Of a stretch of 64,000 nucleotides of DNA, positions 23,845 through 34,619 are shown one piece after another. This DNA is from Neolentinus lepideus HHB14362 ss-1. Lineage: Eukaryota; Basidiomycota; Agaricomycetes; Gloeophyllales; Gloeophyllaceae. A program made the position numbers and the translations under genes. Within the stretch, counting starts at the first letter, position 1, and every line of letters starts with the position of its first letter. The notes under the pieces are model-generated. The model was not told the origin of the DNA, did no database searches, and saw only the letters and a program-made list of their open reading frames with translations. The stretch spans positions 119,357-183,356 of the forward strand of contig KV425556.1 in NCBI GenBank assembly GCA_001632425.1, in the 5' to 3' direction.

Positions 23845-24823
23845 ATGGTCGTCAACAAGGATGTCTATGTTCTTCCCCGAAATGCTTCTGAGGCAGAACG
23901 GCTCCAAGCTCAAAACGACCATTACCGACGTTCTTTTGGGGGTCTTCTGGTTCACCCTTCTATCCCGCTTCATGAATACCATTCGATACTGGATTGCTGT
24001 ACAGGAACGGGTGCATGGCTTCGAGACGCTCGTGTTGCCGCACATGCCGGTGCCACCTTCGACGCCTGTGATTTGACGTTGACACAATACGACCGAGACC
24101 ATTCTCGCGCGGATCAAGTGTTCGTGCAAGATATCACGCAGCGTTTCCCGGAAGATCGTCACGGGAAATACGATCTCGTACACCAGAGATTGCTGACCGC
24201 TGGTATTCGCCGAGACCAGTGGCCCTCTGCAATAGCAAACGTGGCCGAGACCTTGAGTGAGTCCCTTTGCCAAAGGGCCAGTGCCTGTTTGGCAGCCGCG
24301 TTACGAGATTGCTGATCCTCGTGCCACAGAGTCTGGAGGGAAACTCAGTATCACCGAGCTCAACTTGGAGCTCGTTCGGGGGAGTGGCGATACCGAGAAG
24401 TCCGAGCATCTAGAATGGAAGAATGAGCTCACGCGCACCTGGTGGAAGAAATCTGGCCTTGTTCACAAGTAGGTGTGAACTCCCTATATAAGAACGTTTT
24501 GTGTTTTGACCCCACGGAAATAATGTAGCTGTGCCGACCACATTCCGGCCTTCATGCAAGAAGCCGGGCTAATAGACGTCGAAGCCATACGCTTGCGAGT
24601 CCCATACGGTGCGACATGCTTGCTGGTCGGTATGTCAGAGAGTCAGGTTGAAACCAGCATACGTCTTTACGGTGGCGTGTCGCCCGCGCTGAAACAGCGA
24701 TGGGTTGAGTCTGGGGTTGGAAGTGCGGAGGAATATGATGCGAAGCAGCAAGCACACGAGGAGTTCCTCAGGACTGAAGGGATGTGGATGGATGTGAGTA
24801 TGGTAGTTGGCATCAAACCATAA
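23845..24823 (+). CDS. SAM-dependent methyltransferase, copy B
   Basis: Paralogue of copy A. It starts MVVNKDVYVLPRNASEAERL, so it keeps the first three residues of copy A but lacks about thirty that follow there. Motif I is SILDCCTGTGAWLRDARVAA (about 23987-24045), followed by ACDLTLTQY and KYDLVHQRLLTAGIRRDQW. An intron after AETL (about 24256-24330) leads to SGGKLSITELNLELVRG. A second intron at about 24471-24529 leads to CADHIPAFMQEAGLIDVEAI, then VPYGATCLLVGMSESQVETS and WMDVSMVVGIKP-stop. The missing N-terminal stretch could be a real deletion or an exon I failed to find. Substrate unknown. Confidence 0.78.
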
Positions 24824-25262
24824 GAGATTATGCTGTAATTGAAGGCCGGTTCTGATTGTAAAACAAAGCATATGATTTATATGATGATGCGTAGGTTTGT
24901 GAAGGCCAACCATTTGCGAAGTTGTATATCTTCCTTTTATGTTCCCATGCTTGTATTTATCCTTGTGGGCCCATGGTAGCTCGAGTTACTATACAAATAT
25001 TACTTTGAGACAAGCAAGATCTGTACATGTGGCGCTGCAGCCTGATTCTCGCGGCACCGCAGTCAAGTGATTTATACGTGAGCTCTAAAGCGTGTTCTTT
25101 GGTTGTATTTGCTTAATCGCGTGGGGTGTAGCAGGGCAAGTCGGTGCCTGAATACTACGTAGGTGGCTGTGTATCCATCAGAACGTGGCGATATTCCCAC
25201 GAGTGATTATTGAACAATCGTCGATTAATTTCGAGCAAATTCCATGCAACGGCTCTTTGTTT
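24824..25262. other. intergenic region, no gene seen
   Basis: Separates methyltransferase copy B from PRMT3. The frame upstream of the PRMT3 ATG is open back to a GTG at 25185 but has no ATG, so I did not extend the gene. Confidence 0.5.
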
Positions 25263-27418
25263 ATGACCACTATGAGCGTCCGCTTGCCACCGTCAGCATT
25301 GGCCCAACAGCCCAGAAATGAAGACAGGGAGTCAGAGGGCAGTGAATTGGCTGAGGACGAAGAGGATAACAACTTCGACGACTGGGTATCAGATTCTGTG
25401 GACAGACAGCCGTGCAAATCTCTCTTCGAAGATAAGATCTTGCCCTCAGTTACAGAGGCGCTAGAATATGACAGGAAGACACACAACTTTGACTTGAACG
25501 CTATGTGCTCGAGACTTTGTGCGTATGTTGTTTTTTTGACGGGGATCTGGCTAAATTGTCTCGCATCAGCTCTGGATTTCCATCAGCGCATCCGGTTAGT
25601 GAACTATATTCGTAAGGAGGTGAGTGAGATATCTATAGCCTCTTCTATCAGCTCCAATGAATGAAAGACTAGAAACTGTCGGGAATGGATGCTTTGAACC
25701 TGAAAGGCGATGAGGCATTCTTCTCCGCCGACGAGTATCTTCTACCCTCGTTAGAGGACGATCCGCTTCTCCGTGCGTTGGTTTTGACGTTTGACAAATC
25801 TCTTGCTGATGAAAACAGAGGTGCAAACCGATGACTGGTCAGACGAGGAAGATCCTACCGGTGACGCGTCTCTTGAACCCAAAGATCTGAAGGCCGCTCT
25901 CCGTAGAATCCAGGCTCTTGAGAACGACTTGTTGCGCTCAAAACAGGATCTAATCGACTATCGGTCGCTTGTCAGTCAGCAGGTTGACCTTGCAGGGTTC
26001 GTACAAGACTTAGGCGACACTGGATCAAGTCTGCCAGAAACTTCCCGCGACGACGACTCGCACTACTTCGAAAGCTACGGGGAGAACGACATACACGCTG
26101 TCATGATCCAGGACAAAGTACGCACTGCGACTTACGCTTCGTTCATCATGGGCAGTCCGGTTCTCTTCAAGGACGCTATCGTACTAGATGTCGGGTGTGG
26201 CACTGGTATTCTTTCTCTCTTCGCTGCCCGAGCAGGTGCCAAACGTGTCTTTGCCGTGGATGCCAGTAAAATTGCGGATAAAGCGAGACAGATAGTCAAG
26301 GATAACGGTTATGAAGATGTCGTTACGTAGGTCCACGTGTCCACATTAATTTGTTAATGACGTGCTAATCAACGGATAGTGTTATCCAAGGCAAAGTGGA
26401 AGATATCAAGCTACCAGATGAATTCAACGATGTCGACGTAATCATCTCCGAATGGATGGGATACGCCCTCCTCTACGAGTCCATGCTGGATTCCGTTCTG
26501 CGCGCGCGGGATCGCTTTTTGCGTCCTGGAGGTGTCATGGCCCCTAGTCAATGCCAGATGATGCTCTCCTTATGCGAAGCCAAAGACTTGCACAAAGAGC
26601 GAATCGGATTTTGGAGCGATATATATGGTACCTATCATTCTCGAAAATGATATGTTTTGCGCCGATTCACGTAGCTTTGTTTCTTAGGTTTTGATCTCTC
26701 TGCTATGGCTCAAGACGTCTACCATGATGCCGTCGTTGACGTCGTCGGGCCTGAGACACTGGTCAGCGAACCCTGCCTGATCAAGGTTTGTCCTACTCAA
26801 TTCACGTTATCAAGAAATATCTCGCTGATATTTCCACGCTGTAGGACCTACAATTAGGAACCATTACTTCGCGCCAGCTCTCCTTCTCTTCCCCTTTCAC
26901 TCTTATTTCCACCGCAGACAGGAGAACGAAAGTCCGAGCTCTGCTTCTGTACTTCGATACCTTCTTCACCGTCACGGGCCAGCCCATCCCGCCCGGCACG
27001 GAAGTGAACATTCTCAGCCAAGGCGACGCTATGCTAGCTGAGGTTTGGCCTGTGGGAGCGCTGCCCGGTCGCATGCCGAAACCAGTGAGAAGGGAAAGTC
27101 AGGGAGAGGGCTTGAAGAAGGATAAGGTTACGAGTTTTAGCACGGGACCGAAGAGCGAGCCGACCCATTGGAAGCAGACGCTGTTCTTCCTAAGGGAACC
27201 GATTGTTGTTGAGGAGGGTAAGTCGCCTTGTTCGCTAGTTCTGGTCAGGATGTTGAGATTTGATGTATTGGGTAGGCACTGTTGTATCGGGCACCTTCCA
27301 CTGTCGAAAGAGCGAAGGAAACTTGAGGGAGTTGGACGTGGAGATACATTATACGGTGAAGGATGCGCAGGACTCAGAACCTGGGGACGTCGTTGTCCAG
27401 ATGTTCAGAGTGCGGTGA
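25263..27418 (+). CDS. PRMT3: protein arginine N-methyltransferase 3
   Basis: Type I arginine methyltransferase; PRMT3 homologues act in the cytosol on ribosomal protein S2. The ATG at 25263 (MTTMSVRLPPSALAQQ) is first in frame; a second at 25272 is equally possible. An acidic N-terminus leads to the PRMT3-type zinc-finger region (PCKSLFEDKILPSVTEAL). A coiled stretch follows (LKAALRRIQALENDLLRSKQ, about 25890-25950). The catalytic core has YFESYGENDIHAVMIQDKVR, motif I VLDVGCGTGILSLFAARAGA (about 26185-26245), the double-E loop SEWMGYALLYESM (about 26446-26485), and the THW loop PTHWKQTLFFL (about 27160-27195). The last exon ends VVVQMFRVR-stop at 27418. About eight introns; complete. Confidence 0.93.
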
Positions 27419-27872
27419 AAATTGAAGTACGCAGTTTTGTACATATGCTGTATATCAAAACATCTACAATTTTTATTCCGTGCCATAGATAAATCCAGCG
27501 TCATGTGTGGTACCATCAGAATAACTGAAGATCTGCTGACGCGCGACAGGATTGGTGTGGTTCACCGTGAGCGAGCGTGTGCTAATTTTAGACCTGCGTA
27601 CGGATTGTGGCTGACCTGCGGCTCTCAGATTTATTTACCTACACCTTTGAAATCGGAGATGTCTCTGGCATGCGGCTGACATCCTGACGTCGTCGTAGCG
27701 GCTGGAATGACGGAAGTCAGCCGCCTGTCCTCCATCCTGCCTTTCCAAGCTGTTGTCAGCCGTCTGGATTCTGGTATAAATACCAGCCCTTTCTGCGAGG
27801 GTAACTTCGCCTCGCCCCTCATCGCCGAGCAATCCAGTTACTAGTGACTCCAGCTTTCACTACTATCCTGAC
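27419..27872. other. intergenic and promoter region
   Basis: Between PRMT3 and the secreted hydrolase. The only feature I can name is a TATA-like box at 27775. Confidence 0.5.
27775..27783 (+). promoter_or_regulatory. TATA box of the secreted hydrolase gene
   Basis: TATAAATAC lies 90 bp upstream of the hydrolase ATG. A CT-rich stretch follows, as is common near fungal transcription starts. Confidence 0.5.
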
Positions 27873-29415
27873 ATGTATTTCTCGTCGCGTTTCTTGTGCT
27901 TCCTGGGTCTGGTCTACGTCGCTCTCGCTCAGAGCACGAACCAGGCTGGATATAACCCGCGCATTGGGCCCTCGAACGCCAATTGCACTCGTCAGAATTA
28001 CCAGCTGGAAATCACTAGTAACAATACGGTGTTCCAGAACGTGGATAACAATGCCAACACAGTACGTCTTCAGTCGTTTGGATACTACACAATATTGATG
28101 TGATCGCTGTAGACGTACATCACGAAGTTGCTACAGACCTTTGCTTCGCTGCCGATGAACTTCAGTCAGGAGTATGAGCAGCCGACTAAGCAACCGCTTT
28201 CCCGCAACTACTCGATCTCGGGAACGTTATGCATTCCCATGAACGGCCAGGTCAAGAATACCAGTCATGTGCAATACCTCATCCATGGTATTGGCTTCGA
28301 TTCTAGGTGCACACTAAAGCTCATCGGCCGTCTCTAAGATGTGCTAATCTCCGTTGTTTAAAGCTACTGGGATTTCGCCGTAAACGATACTGATGAATAC
28401 AGTTACATCAGTGCAGCGGCAGCAGCAGGATATTCCACATTCCGTTACGATACCCTAGGTACCGGGCTTTCGGAGCACCCCAACGACACTTACAAGTGAA
28501 TTGACCTGCTTTGTTGCTCCAAACACGTCCCTAACGTCCGTGGTGGTAGCGTCGTGCAAGCGTCAACTGACTTGGCCATAGCTACTAAGCTCTTGAATAT
28601 GCTGAAGGAGGGCGAAATTGGAGGTCAACAATTCAACAAGGTCATCGGTGTTGGACACAGTTACGGCTCCGTACAAGTCCAGGCGTTGTCCGCTACTGTA
28701 CCTCACATGCTCGATGCGGTTCTTTTGCAAGGATTTTCCATGAATGCGTACGTTTGATTCTTTCATGCTGGGAATCCTGTGTGCTAATGTCTGTCCCTCA
28801 TCTAGCACTGGTCAACTACAGCTACTGACATCGGGTGCTTACTCTACTGCTACGGAAGTATTCCCCGACCGTTTCAACAAATCCGGCTTCCCAAGCACCT
28901 ATCTCACTACACTTGCACGGCAAACGCAACAGCTCAACTTCTGGTTCTTCCCTTATTATTCCGACGCGGCCTTCGACCACAACAGGAAAACCGAGCAGCC
29001 TGTGACGCAAGGTGTCCTCTTCACGCAGATGGGTCTGATGCAGAATGCGACTAACTTCACCGGCCCTGTCCATGTGGTATGTGGCAACCGCTTGCGTACT
29101 CTTGTCTCCCTCTGACCTTTCGCCCAGGTTACCGCTGCGAACGACTGGCCTTTCTGCTTCAACGACTGCTATGCCGTTCCAGAAAGCAGCACCTACAATA
29201 GCATCCCGGAATATGTGCAAGAACTATACCCCATGACAAGCAACTTTTCCGTTTACATTCCTGATAACACTGGGTGAGTTATTCATCGTCGATGCGAGTA
29301 CAATTCTTCGGATACTCACAGAAGACATACTAGGCACGCGGTGAACGCCCATTACTCGGCCCCTTACGTGTATCAGGAGATGTTGGAGTTTGTTTCTAAT
29401 GTGTTCGGCGCATGA
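27873..29415 (+). CDS. secreted alpha/beta hydrolase
   Basis: Probably an extracellular serine esterase or lipase-like enzyme. The ATG at 27873 gives a signal peptide (MYFSSRFLCFLGLVYVALAQ). An oxyanion-region motif, YLIHGIGFDS, then SYWDF and YDTLGTGLSEHP follow in consecutive exons (28270-28500). The nucleophile elbow is IGVGHSYGSVQVQAL (about 28645-28690), Gly-His-Ser-Tyr-Gly. Candidate Asp and His are in NDWPFCFNDC (about 29140) and HAVNAHYSAPYVYQEML (about 29338-29388). There are numerous Asn-x-Ser/Thr sites and seven or so exons. The end, FVSNVFGA-stop, fits. This family of secreted hydrolases is expanded in Agaricomycetes; substrate unknown. Confidence 0.83.
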
Positions 29416-29869
29416 TATGTTCAATCATTTCGAATTTGAACGGTGGTGTGTCTAGGAACCATTTTTGACGTGTATGGTGCAAATGTTATGTCTCTTCTTC
29501 TTCTAAGGCCGGTGGTATGATATCCAGCAGAGTTGAAAGAGTACATGTGAAAATGTTTTTTCATGTTTCGGTCTCGGTCTCGGTCTCGGTCTCGAATTTC
29601 TTTTGGGAGTGACTGCCACGGCTTGGATGGACAAACGACAGTGTCACTGACAATGTAAAATTATTGAGAGATCATCTTGCGCAGAAACTCCGATTCAAGT
29701 CTCATAAAGCATACAATATAGAAACTCCTCAGTCCCATCGGGGCTCTCGCGTCGTCTGTCTTGCCAAATCGTAGTCGTTTGGGCGGCCTGTGTATGTAGT
29801 TACTGACCGGTCATAGAGCAATCAGAGAGAAGCAACTTACCAAACATGCGCTAGCAACGTTTGTAGTAT
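29416..29869. other. intergenic region
   Basis: The 3' flank of the hydrolase. Contains a hexanucleotide microsatellite at 29568; no gene seen. Confidence 0.5.
29568..29593. repeat. hexanucleotide microsatellite (TCGGTC)n
   Basis: About four tandem copies of TCGGTC, perfect, just past the hydrolase 3' end. Confidence 0.85.
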
Positions 29870-30157
29870 TTAGTCTGTTGACTTCTTCTTCGTCTTATCC
29901 CCAGTACTGCTAGCTTTGCGTGGCACGACAGGTGCCGAGGCAGCGAACCCGAAGGATGAAGATAAAGCAGCATAGGAAGACTCAAAGTCTCTAGGTCCTG
30001 TTTGTAGAGGTGTAGTAGATGGCTGACCCATGACACCCGCTCCCACAGGGCGAACAGGTCGGTGAGCGGCCTTAGCGGGTTGATTCGACGGCACAAGGGT
30101 GGTAGTGGTCGAGATGAACGACGAGTCATCAGGGATCTCTATCATCTGACCAGCCAT
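29870..30157 (-). CDS. hypothetical low-complexity protein, boundaries uncertain
   Basis: A 95-codon frame from an ATG at 30157 (MAGQMIEIPDDSS) to a stop at 29870. It is Ser/Thr/Pro-rich and ends in a basic Lys-Lys-Lys tail. The frame is open further upstream, with a similar Pro/Ser-rich composition (DNASPPPLSATPNNSSPPTP), so it may be the last exon of a longer gene reaching towards 30312 or beyond. I do not recognise a family. Confidence 0.35.
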   Translation of the reverse strand: MAGQMIEIPDDSSFISTTTTLVPSNQPAKAAHRPVRPVGAGVMGQPSTTPLQTGPRDFESSYAALSSSFGFAASAPVVPRKASSTGDKTKKKSTD

Positions 30158-30312
30158 GGGTGTAGGGGGACTTGAGTTATTGGGTGTCGCGCTAAGTGGA
30201 GGCGGAGAGGCATTGTCAGCTCTGATCCTCCAATGATGGTGAAGGACTAGTACCCCGTCGTTGAGGATTCCGCCGACGAAGGGGCAAGTTTCGATGAAGG
30301 TCTGTTTCCCAT

Positions 30313-31652
30313 TTTTTGGCGGAGAGACGTAGGGCTAGTACAGAAGAACAACCTGCTAGGGGAACTGCCTTGAAGTAGGTAGCTGTGCTGCAAAACGTCA
30401 GCCTGGCGATCCTCATTAAATACTCAGTCGTGAGTGATTCTACAAAACCCGCTTCGTGTCTTGTATAGTAGCATATCGGCCGTAGCAAAGAGCGGTCCGC
30501 AGTTAGGTGACATACTGGCCCTAGATGCGCGAAGCCACAGAAAGGGGCGCCGGTGATAATAACGGCCTATCGCTTTATTTCAGGTTCAAAACGCGTGGCG
30601 GCTCGTGGCGGAATAGAGTATGGTGCCAGGTGCACCGACCCGCACCATTGTTTCTGTTCCAGCACCTGAGACAACGGGAAATGAATAGTTCTGAGTCGAA
30701 GTGAACTAATTTGGTAAGCAAACTGTGTCTTCCTGAATACGGTCCCGAATTGTTTACACTATCCACGGCGGCATCACGTGAAAGATGTCGCAGTCCGTGT
30801 GATCTGTAGAATATTGACTAAATGGATGTATTTTGAGGCTCAAGACTGCGGTGAGACAGTACAACATGTGTTACACACCAAAACCAACAAGTATTAGGCC
30901 ATTATTTCCGCAGCTAAGACTGCCAGTGAGTGTTGAGCACGCTCTGTGGCATTTGCTGCGATTCTAGATAGCGGTCATCAAGTCATGAATAAGATATTAA
31001 ATAAAATCAAAAGTGCACCTCACGGGGATGATATCTCGCAAAATTGGCTTCGAGAGAATCAGAATCATAAGGTACCAAATATTATACTAATCAGCTGGGA
31101 TATACCCCCGGGCCATGCTCTCTCTCTCCGCACACTTGAACGTCCCATAATCCCGGGCCCGCCTAGTTTCACCACACATGCATCAGACGGATACTACAGA
31201 TTATAATTATAATTACTTACGCGTATTTTTGTGGTTACTGCGGAGATAATAGGCAGAGTTCTGGACCCAGGACCCAGCACTCAGCGGAGTGACAAGATGC
31301 TGCGGTGATGCGATCAAGAAGCCAACTATTTCCGCAGTCGTCAATGGAGGGAGTCGACACGAGCCTACACTAAACTTTTGGTCTGAAACACCGAAGTCCG
31401 TGGACCTCGATAACGGAGGATTCAGTCGGTTCAATAGTACCATTTATTTTAAGTCCTCAGCAACGACTCCACATTGCAGATGAAAGCTGCTAATGTAATT
31501 CACATCTGCATGAGTGAGAGGAGTACAAGTTCTGGCTCGAAGCGAGGTGCGCGGAATTTAGGAGACGTGCGAATCGGGTACTATCTTTGTCCTCAGGAAA
31601 GTCACTTAATCGAGGGAAGACAGCGCACTCTCCTTGATGGAGCAGGACGACA
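30313..31652. other. intergenic region, no gene seen
   Basis: About 1.3 kb with only short unrelated frames on both strands. No conserved motif or clear repeat was found. Confidence 0.45.
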
Positions 31653-33187
31653 CTATTCATGCGGACGAAACTCTTGCCAGATCTCTCTGTACCCATTGTT
31701 CCATCGGCAGTTGCGTTTGCACCACGCATCCTTGAGCCCATAGCGCCGCCATACCCAGCCTGGCGCAAGCTGCACCTCGCGCAGCTCAGGGCAAGCGTAC
31801 TTCCACGCCACCAGAAATTCCTTGTACTCTTCGTCGGGCAGGGGCGGCGCCTGCCCCGGTGTGCCGTTCTCCTCCCACATCTCAAATTCGGCGTCGTCGA
31901 CGTATTCATCGAATGACGGGCTCGGAAACTGCTGCCGCATCGTTACGGACTTGTAGCGCCACGAGGCGCGCACCATGAAAATCTCCAGCCGGTGAAGGTT
32001 CCGTAGCCGCGAGAGGTGGCGGGGTACGAGACCGACTAGCTCGTCCTGAGACATCGTTAGTTTTGATTGTGAAAACGGACCGTGTCACTCACGTCGGACA
32101 GTGAGCCCCTCACAAAAGTAACTTTGAGTCTCTCAAGGTTGGGGAAGAGGTGGGCAATCGCATGAATAACTTCGAGATCCCAGTCAGAAAGTCTCAGAGT
32201 GAGCGATTTGAGGTCCGGCTGCGCCTCTGCAATTTTGTCCAGGACGCCACTGCTCGTTAGTGTAAACGTCTCGCCAGCCTCTATAATGAGGCTCTGCAAT
32301 TTTCCGCATCTAGCCACCGTCGCAACGGCGGTAGTGTTACCGCGGAAATGACGCAAAAACGGCAGCGCTTTGGGGCTCAACGTAGACTGTACAGGAAGAG
32401 AAGTGCTGAGCCATTCCACGTGGTGAGGGTAAGACGATAGAAAGTCAGTGAACGAGGTTTTGAAGCGATTATAAGCTTCCGGGGGCATGGGGTCTGTAAA
32501 AGTCCTGAAGTTCGATACATAGATAAAGCGGATGTTTTTGGACAGGTCGGTGGAGCACTCTTGGAATACATTGGCAGTTTCATCGATACGTAAAGTGTTC
32601 AGGTTGTTGGCAGTAGCCAGACGACAGGGAATACCGGCAGTAACCGTGTCGCACACGCGGAGCGTCAGCTCAGTAATCCGCAGGTCAGTATGTTTGAAAG
32701 CATCCCCCAGGCCAGCAGATGTACAAGCTTCTATATGCAGGGCCTCAAGAGTCGGAAGGTCATAAATCAAGTCATAGAATCGCCGAGGAATGTGTACATT
32801 GAAGATGACCAGTTCCCGGAGAGACGGGAATCCGAAAGTGGCAGTCACGACTCTCTGATACAGGTTGTGCGGGATATATTGGCGTCGAGGAACAGTGCGA
32901 GCGCCTTCCGTCGGCCACCTTGGAGAGTCCCAAAAGTCATGTTCTTCGGAATAGTCGGACACCCCGATACCAAGAGACGACGGCGCGAAGGGTATGGCTC
33001 GGGTTATCAGTCGAAGAAATTGGGAGACTGACCAAGTCCTGATGGGAAAAACTTGATATAGGAAGGGTGCTGCTATGATGTTGAGCGTTCTGCATGTAGC
33101 GGAAACATGGGCCAAATCGCTCCGTCTCGTCAGTAGGCTGACAATATGCGTCCATAGCTCGATTGGGACCTCATCGACAGCCGGCAT
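31653..33187 (-). CDS. F-box protein with leucine-rich-like repeats
   Basis: Probable substrate adaptor of an SCF ubiquitin ligase. The ATG at 33187 (MPAVDEVPIELWTHIVSLLT) begins directly with the F-box, followed by DLAHVSATCRTLNIIAAPFL. The rest has spaced Leu-rich strands such as FPSLRELVIFNVHIP, LPTLEALHIEACTS, DLKSLTLRLSDWDLEVI and FPNLERLKVTFV. One intron (GTGAGTGAC donor at about 32094, acceptor at about 32043) joins the final exon, DELVGLVPRHLSRLRNLHRL, which ends at 31653. Target unknown; such genes are numerous and fast-evolving in Agaricomycetes. Its start lies 228 bp from the divergent CCDC25-like gene. Confidence 0.85.
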
Positions 33188-33415
33188 TGGGTACAGGTCG
33201 TGTTCTAGAGGAGTATTCTGTTTGTCCTAGTCAGCTCATTAACCGCCGTAGACAAAGGCGACCGCACTTGATGGCAGGAAACAAGAATACCTGCAAATCG
33301 AAAGCGCCCTCCGGAGATTGTAATGTTCTGCTTATATAATATCTTTTCACGGTGTACTGCTGGCCACAAGTGTACACATCTATTGTAGATTGATATTGCG
33401 ATAGAACAGGTCAAG

Positions 33416-34447
33416 ATGGTTTTATTCTTCACGTCCACAGGTATACCAGCTGATTCTTTCGACTGATGAGCTCTCAAAATTTGTGTTAGCAACCGAGCCG
33501 CCGGCTATCCTCTACATGGGGAGGGACAAGGTAGAAAGTGCGTAGATTATCATCATTCATCAGATCCTCTACGGTCTTTATAGAATAATTTTTGGTACGC
33601 AGATGAGGAACTGATCAAGTACGCGTGGCCGCAAGATGTCTGGTTTCACGTAGATAAACTTTCATCTGCCCACGTGTACCTTCGTATGCCAGAGGGGATG
33701 GAATGGGAGAAAATTCCAGAGCCTTTGCTTGTCGATTGCGCGCAATTGGTGAAGGCGAACTCCATAGAAGGTAAATCCGCATCGATGCTCAGCATTTAAC
33801 TTGTTCGATAGAATGTTCTCAGGGAACAAAAAGGATAGCTTGACAATCATATATACCCCTGCCGATAATTTGAAGGTTCGACCTGCCCTATCCAGCTGGA
33901 AATGGAGCCCAACACGCACAAATATATAGAAAACAGGTGACATGGCTGTAGGCCAAGTCTCCTTCCACAATGACAAAAGGGTCAGTGCAGCTGTGTCTCT
34001 CATGTCAACCGAAACTCTTCGACTGCTAGCCTTTCTTTCCAGGTCAAACGAGGTAGAATGTGAATATTATTCCATCAAGCCGGTATATAACCTCAATTAT
34101 TAGTTCACGTAGCGAAGCGAGAAAATCCCATTGTCAACCGATTAAACAAAACGAAGGCGGAGAAGCAAGTTGACCATGAGCAGGAGCGGGTAGATCGCAT
34201 CAAAAAGGAGAATGCCGTCCGACGAGCGGCAGCGGCAGCTAAGGTAGATAACTGGCTATTTGCACACTATCGGCAGTTAATACTAGATATCACACAGAAG
34301 AAGGCCGATACAGAGGTTGCGCGTGCCAGAGAAGCAGAGAAGGCTGCACGGTCGTACGATTCACTTTTTACAGGAGAAGATGACGATGAAGAGTATAACA
34401 GTGCACCCAAGAAATCCGTAAAAGAGGCTGAAGAAGACTTTATGTAG
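33416..34447 (+). CDS. CCDC25: CCDC25-like protein (NFACT-R/DUF814)
   Basis: The NFACT-R domain is found in ribosome quality-control factors and in CCDC25; the exact role in fungi is not settled. The ATG at 33416 opens MVLFFTSTG. After an intron comes [14 protein letters not shown], then [20 protein letters not shown] and [11 protein letters not shown] (33606-33700). Next are [32 protein letters not shown] and [16 protein letters not shown]. The C-terminal half is a charged coiled coil ([40 protein letters not shown]). It ends in an acidic EEDFM-stop at 34447. The colinear match to animal CCDC25, including the terminal acidic tail, supports the call. About seven exons. Confidence 0.88.
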
Positions 34448-34619
34448 TCCGGACGCAATAGTAACAGTACTTGCTTACACTGCATTCCCGGGATCTATAA
34501 ACTTGATCCCGTTGAGATGCAACAGCGGTGATAATTCACAACATTTTCCGAAGCATCCCTATATTTACAGGTCGATCAGATCTCTACTACTGAGGTACGA
34601 AAATTCACTGCCGCTGTTC
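34448..34619. other. short intergenic region
   Basis: Between CCDC25 and the kinase pseudogene. Nothing recognisable. Confidence 0.4.

Noticed and set aside
25185..25262. N-terminal extension of PRMT3
   Set aside because: The extension would start at GTG; the first ATG at 25263 fits the family length.
31474..31916. Plus-strand frames under the F-box gene
   Set aside because: Antisense to the last F-box exon and its 3' flank.
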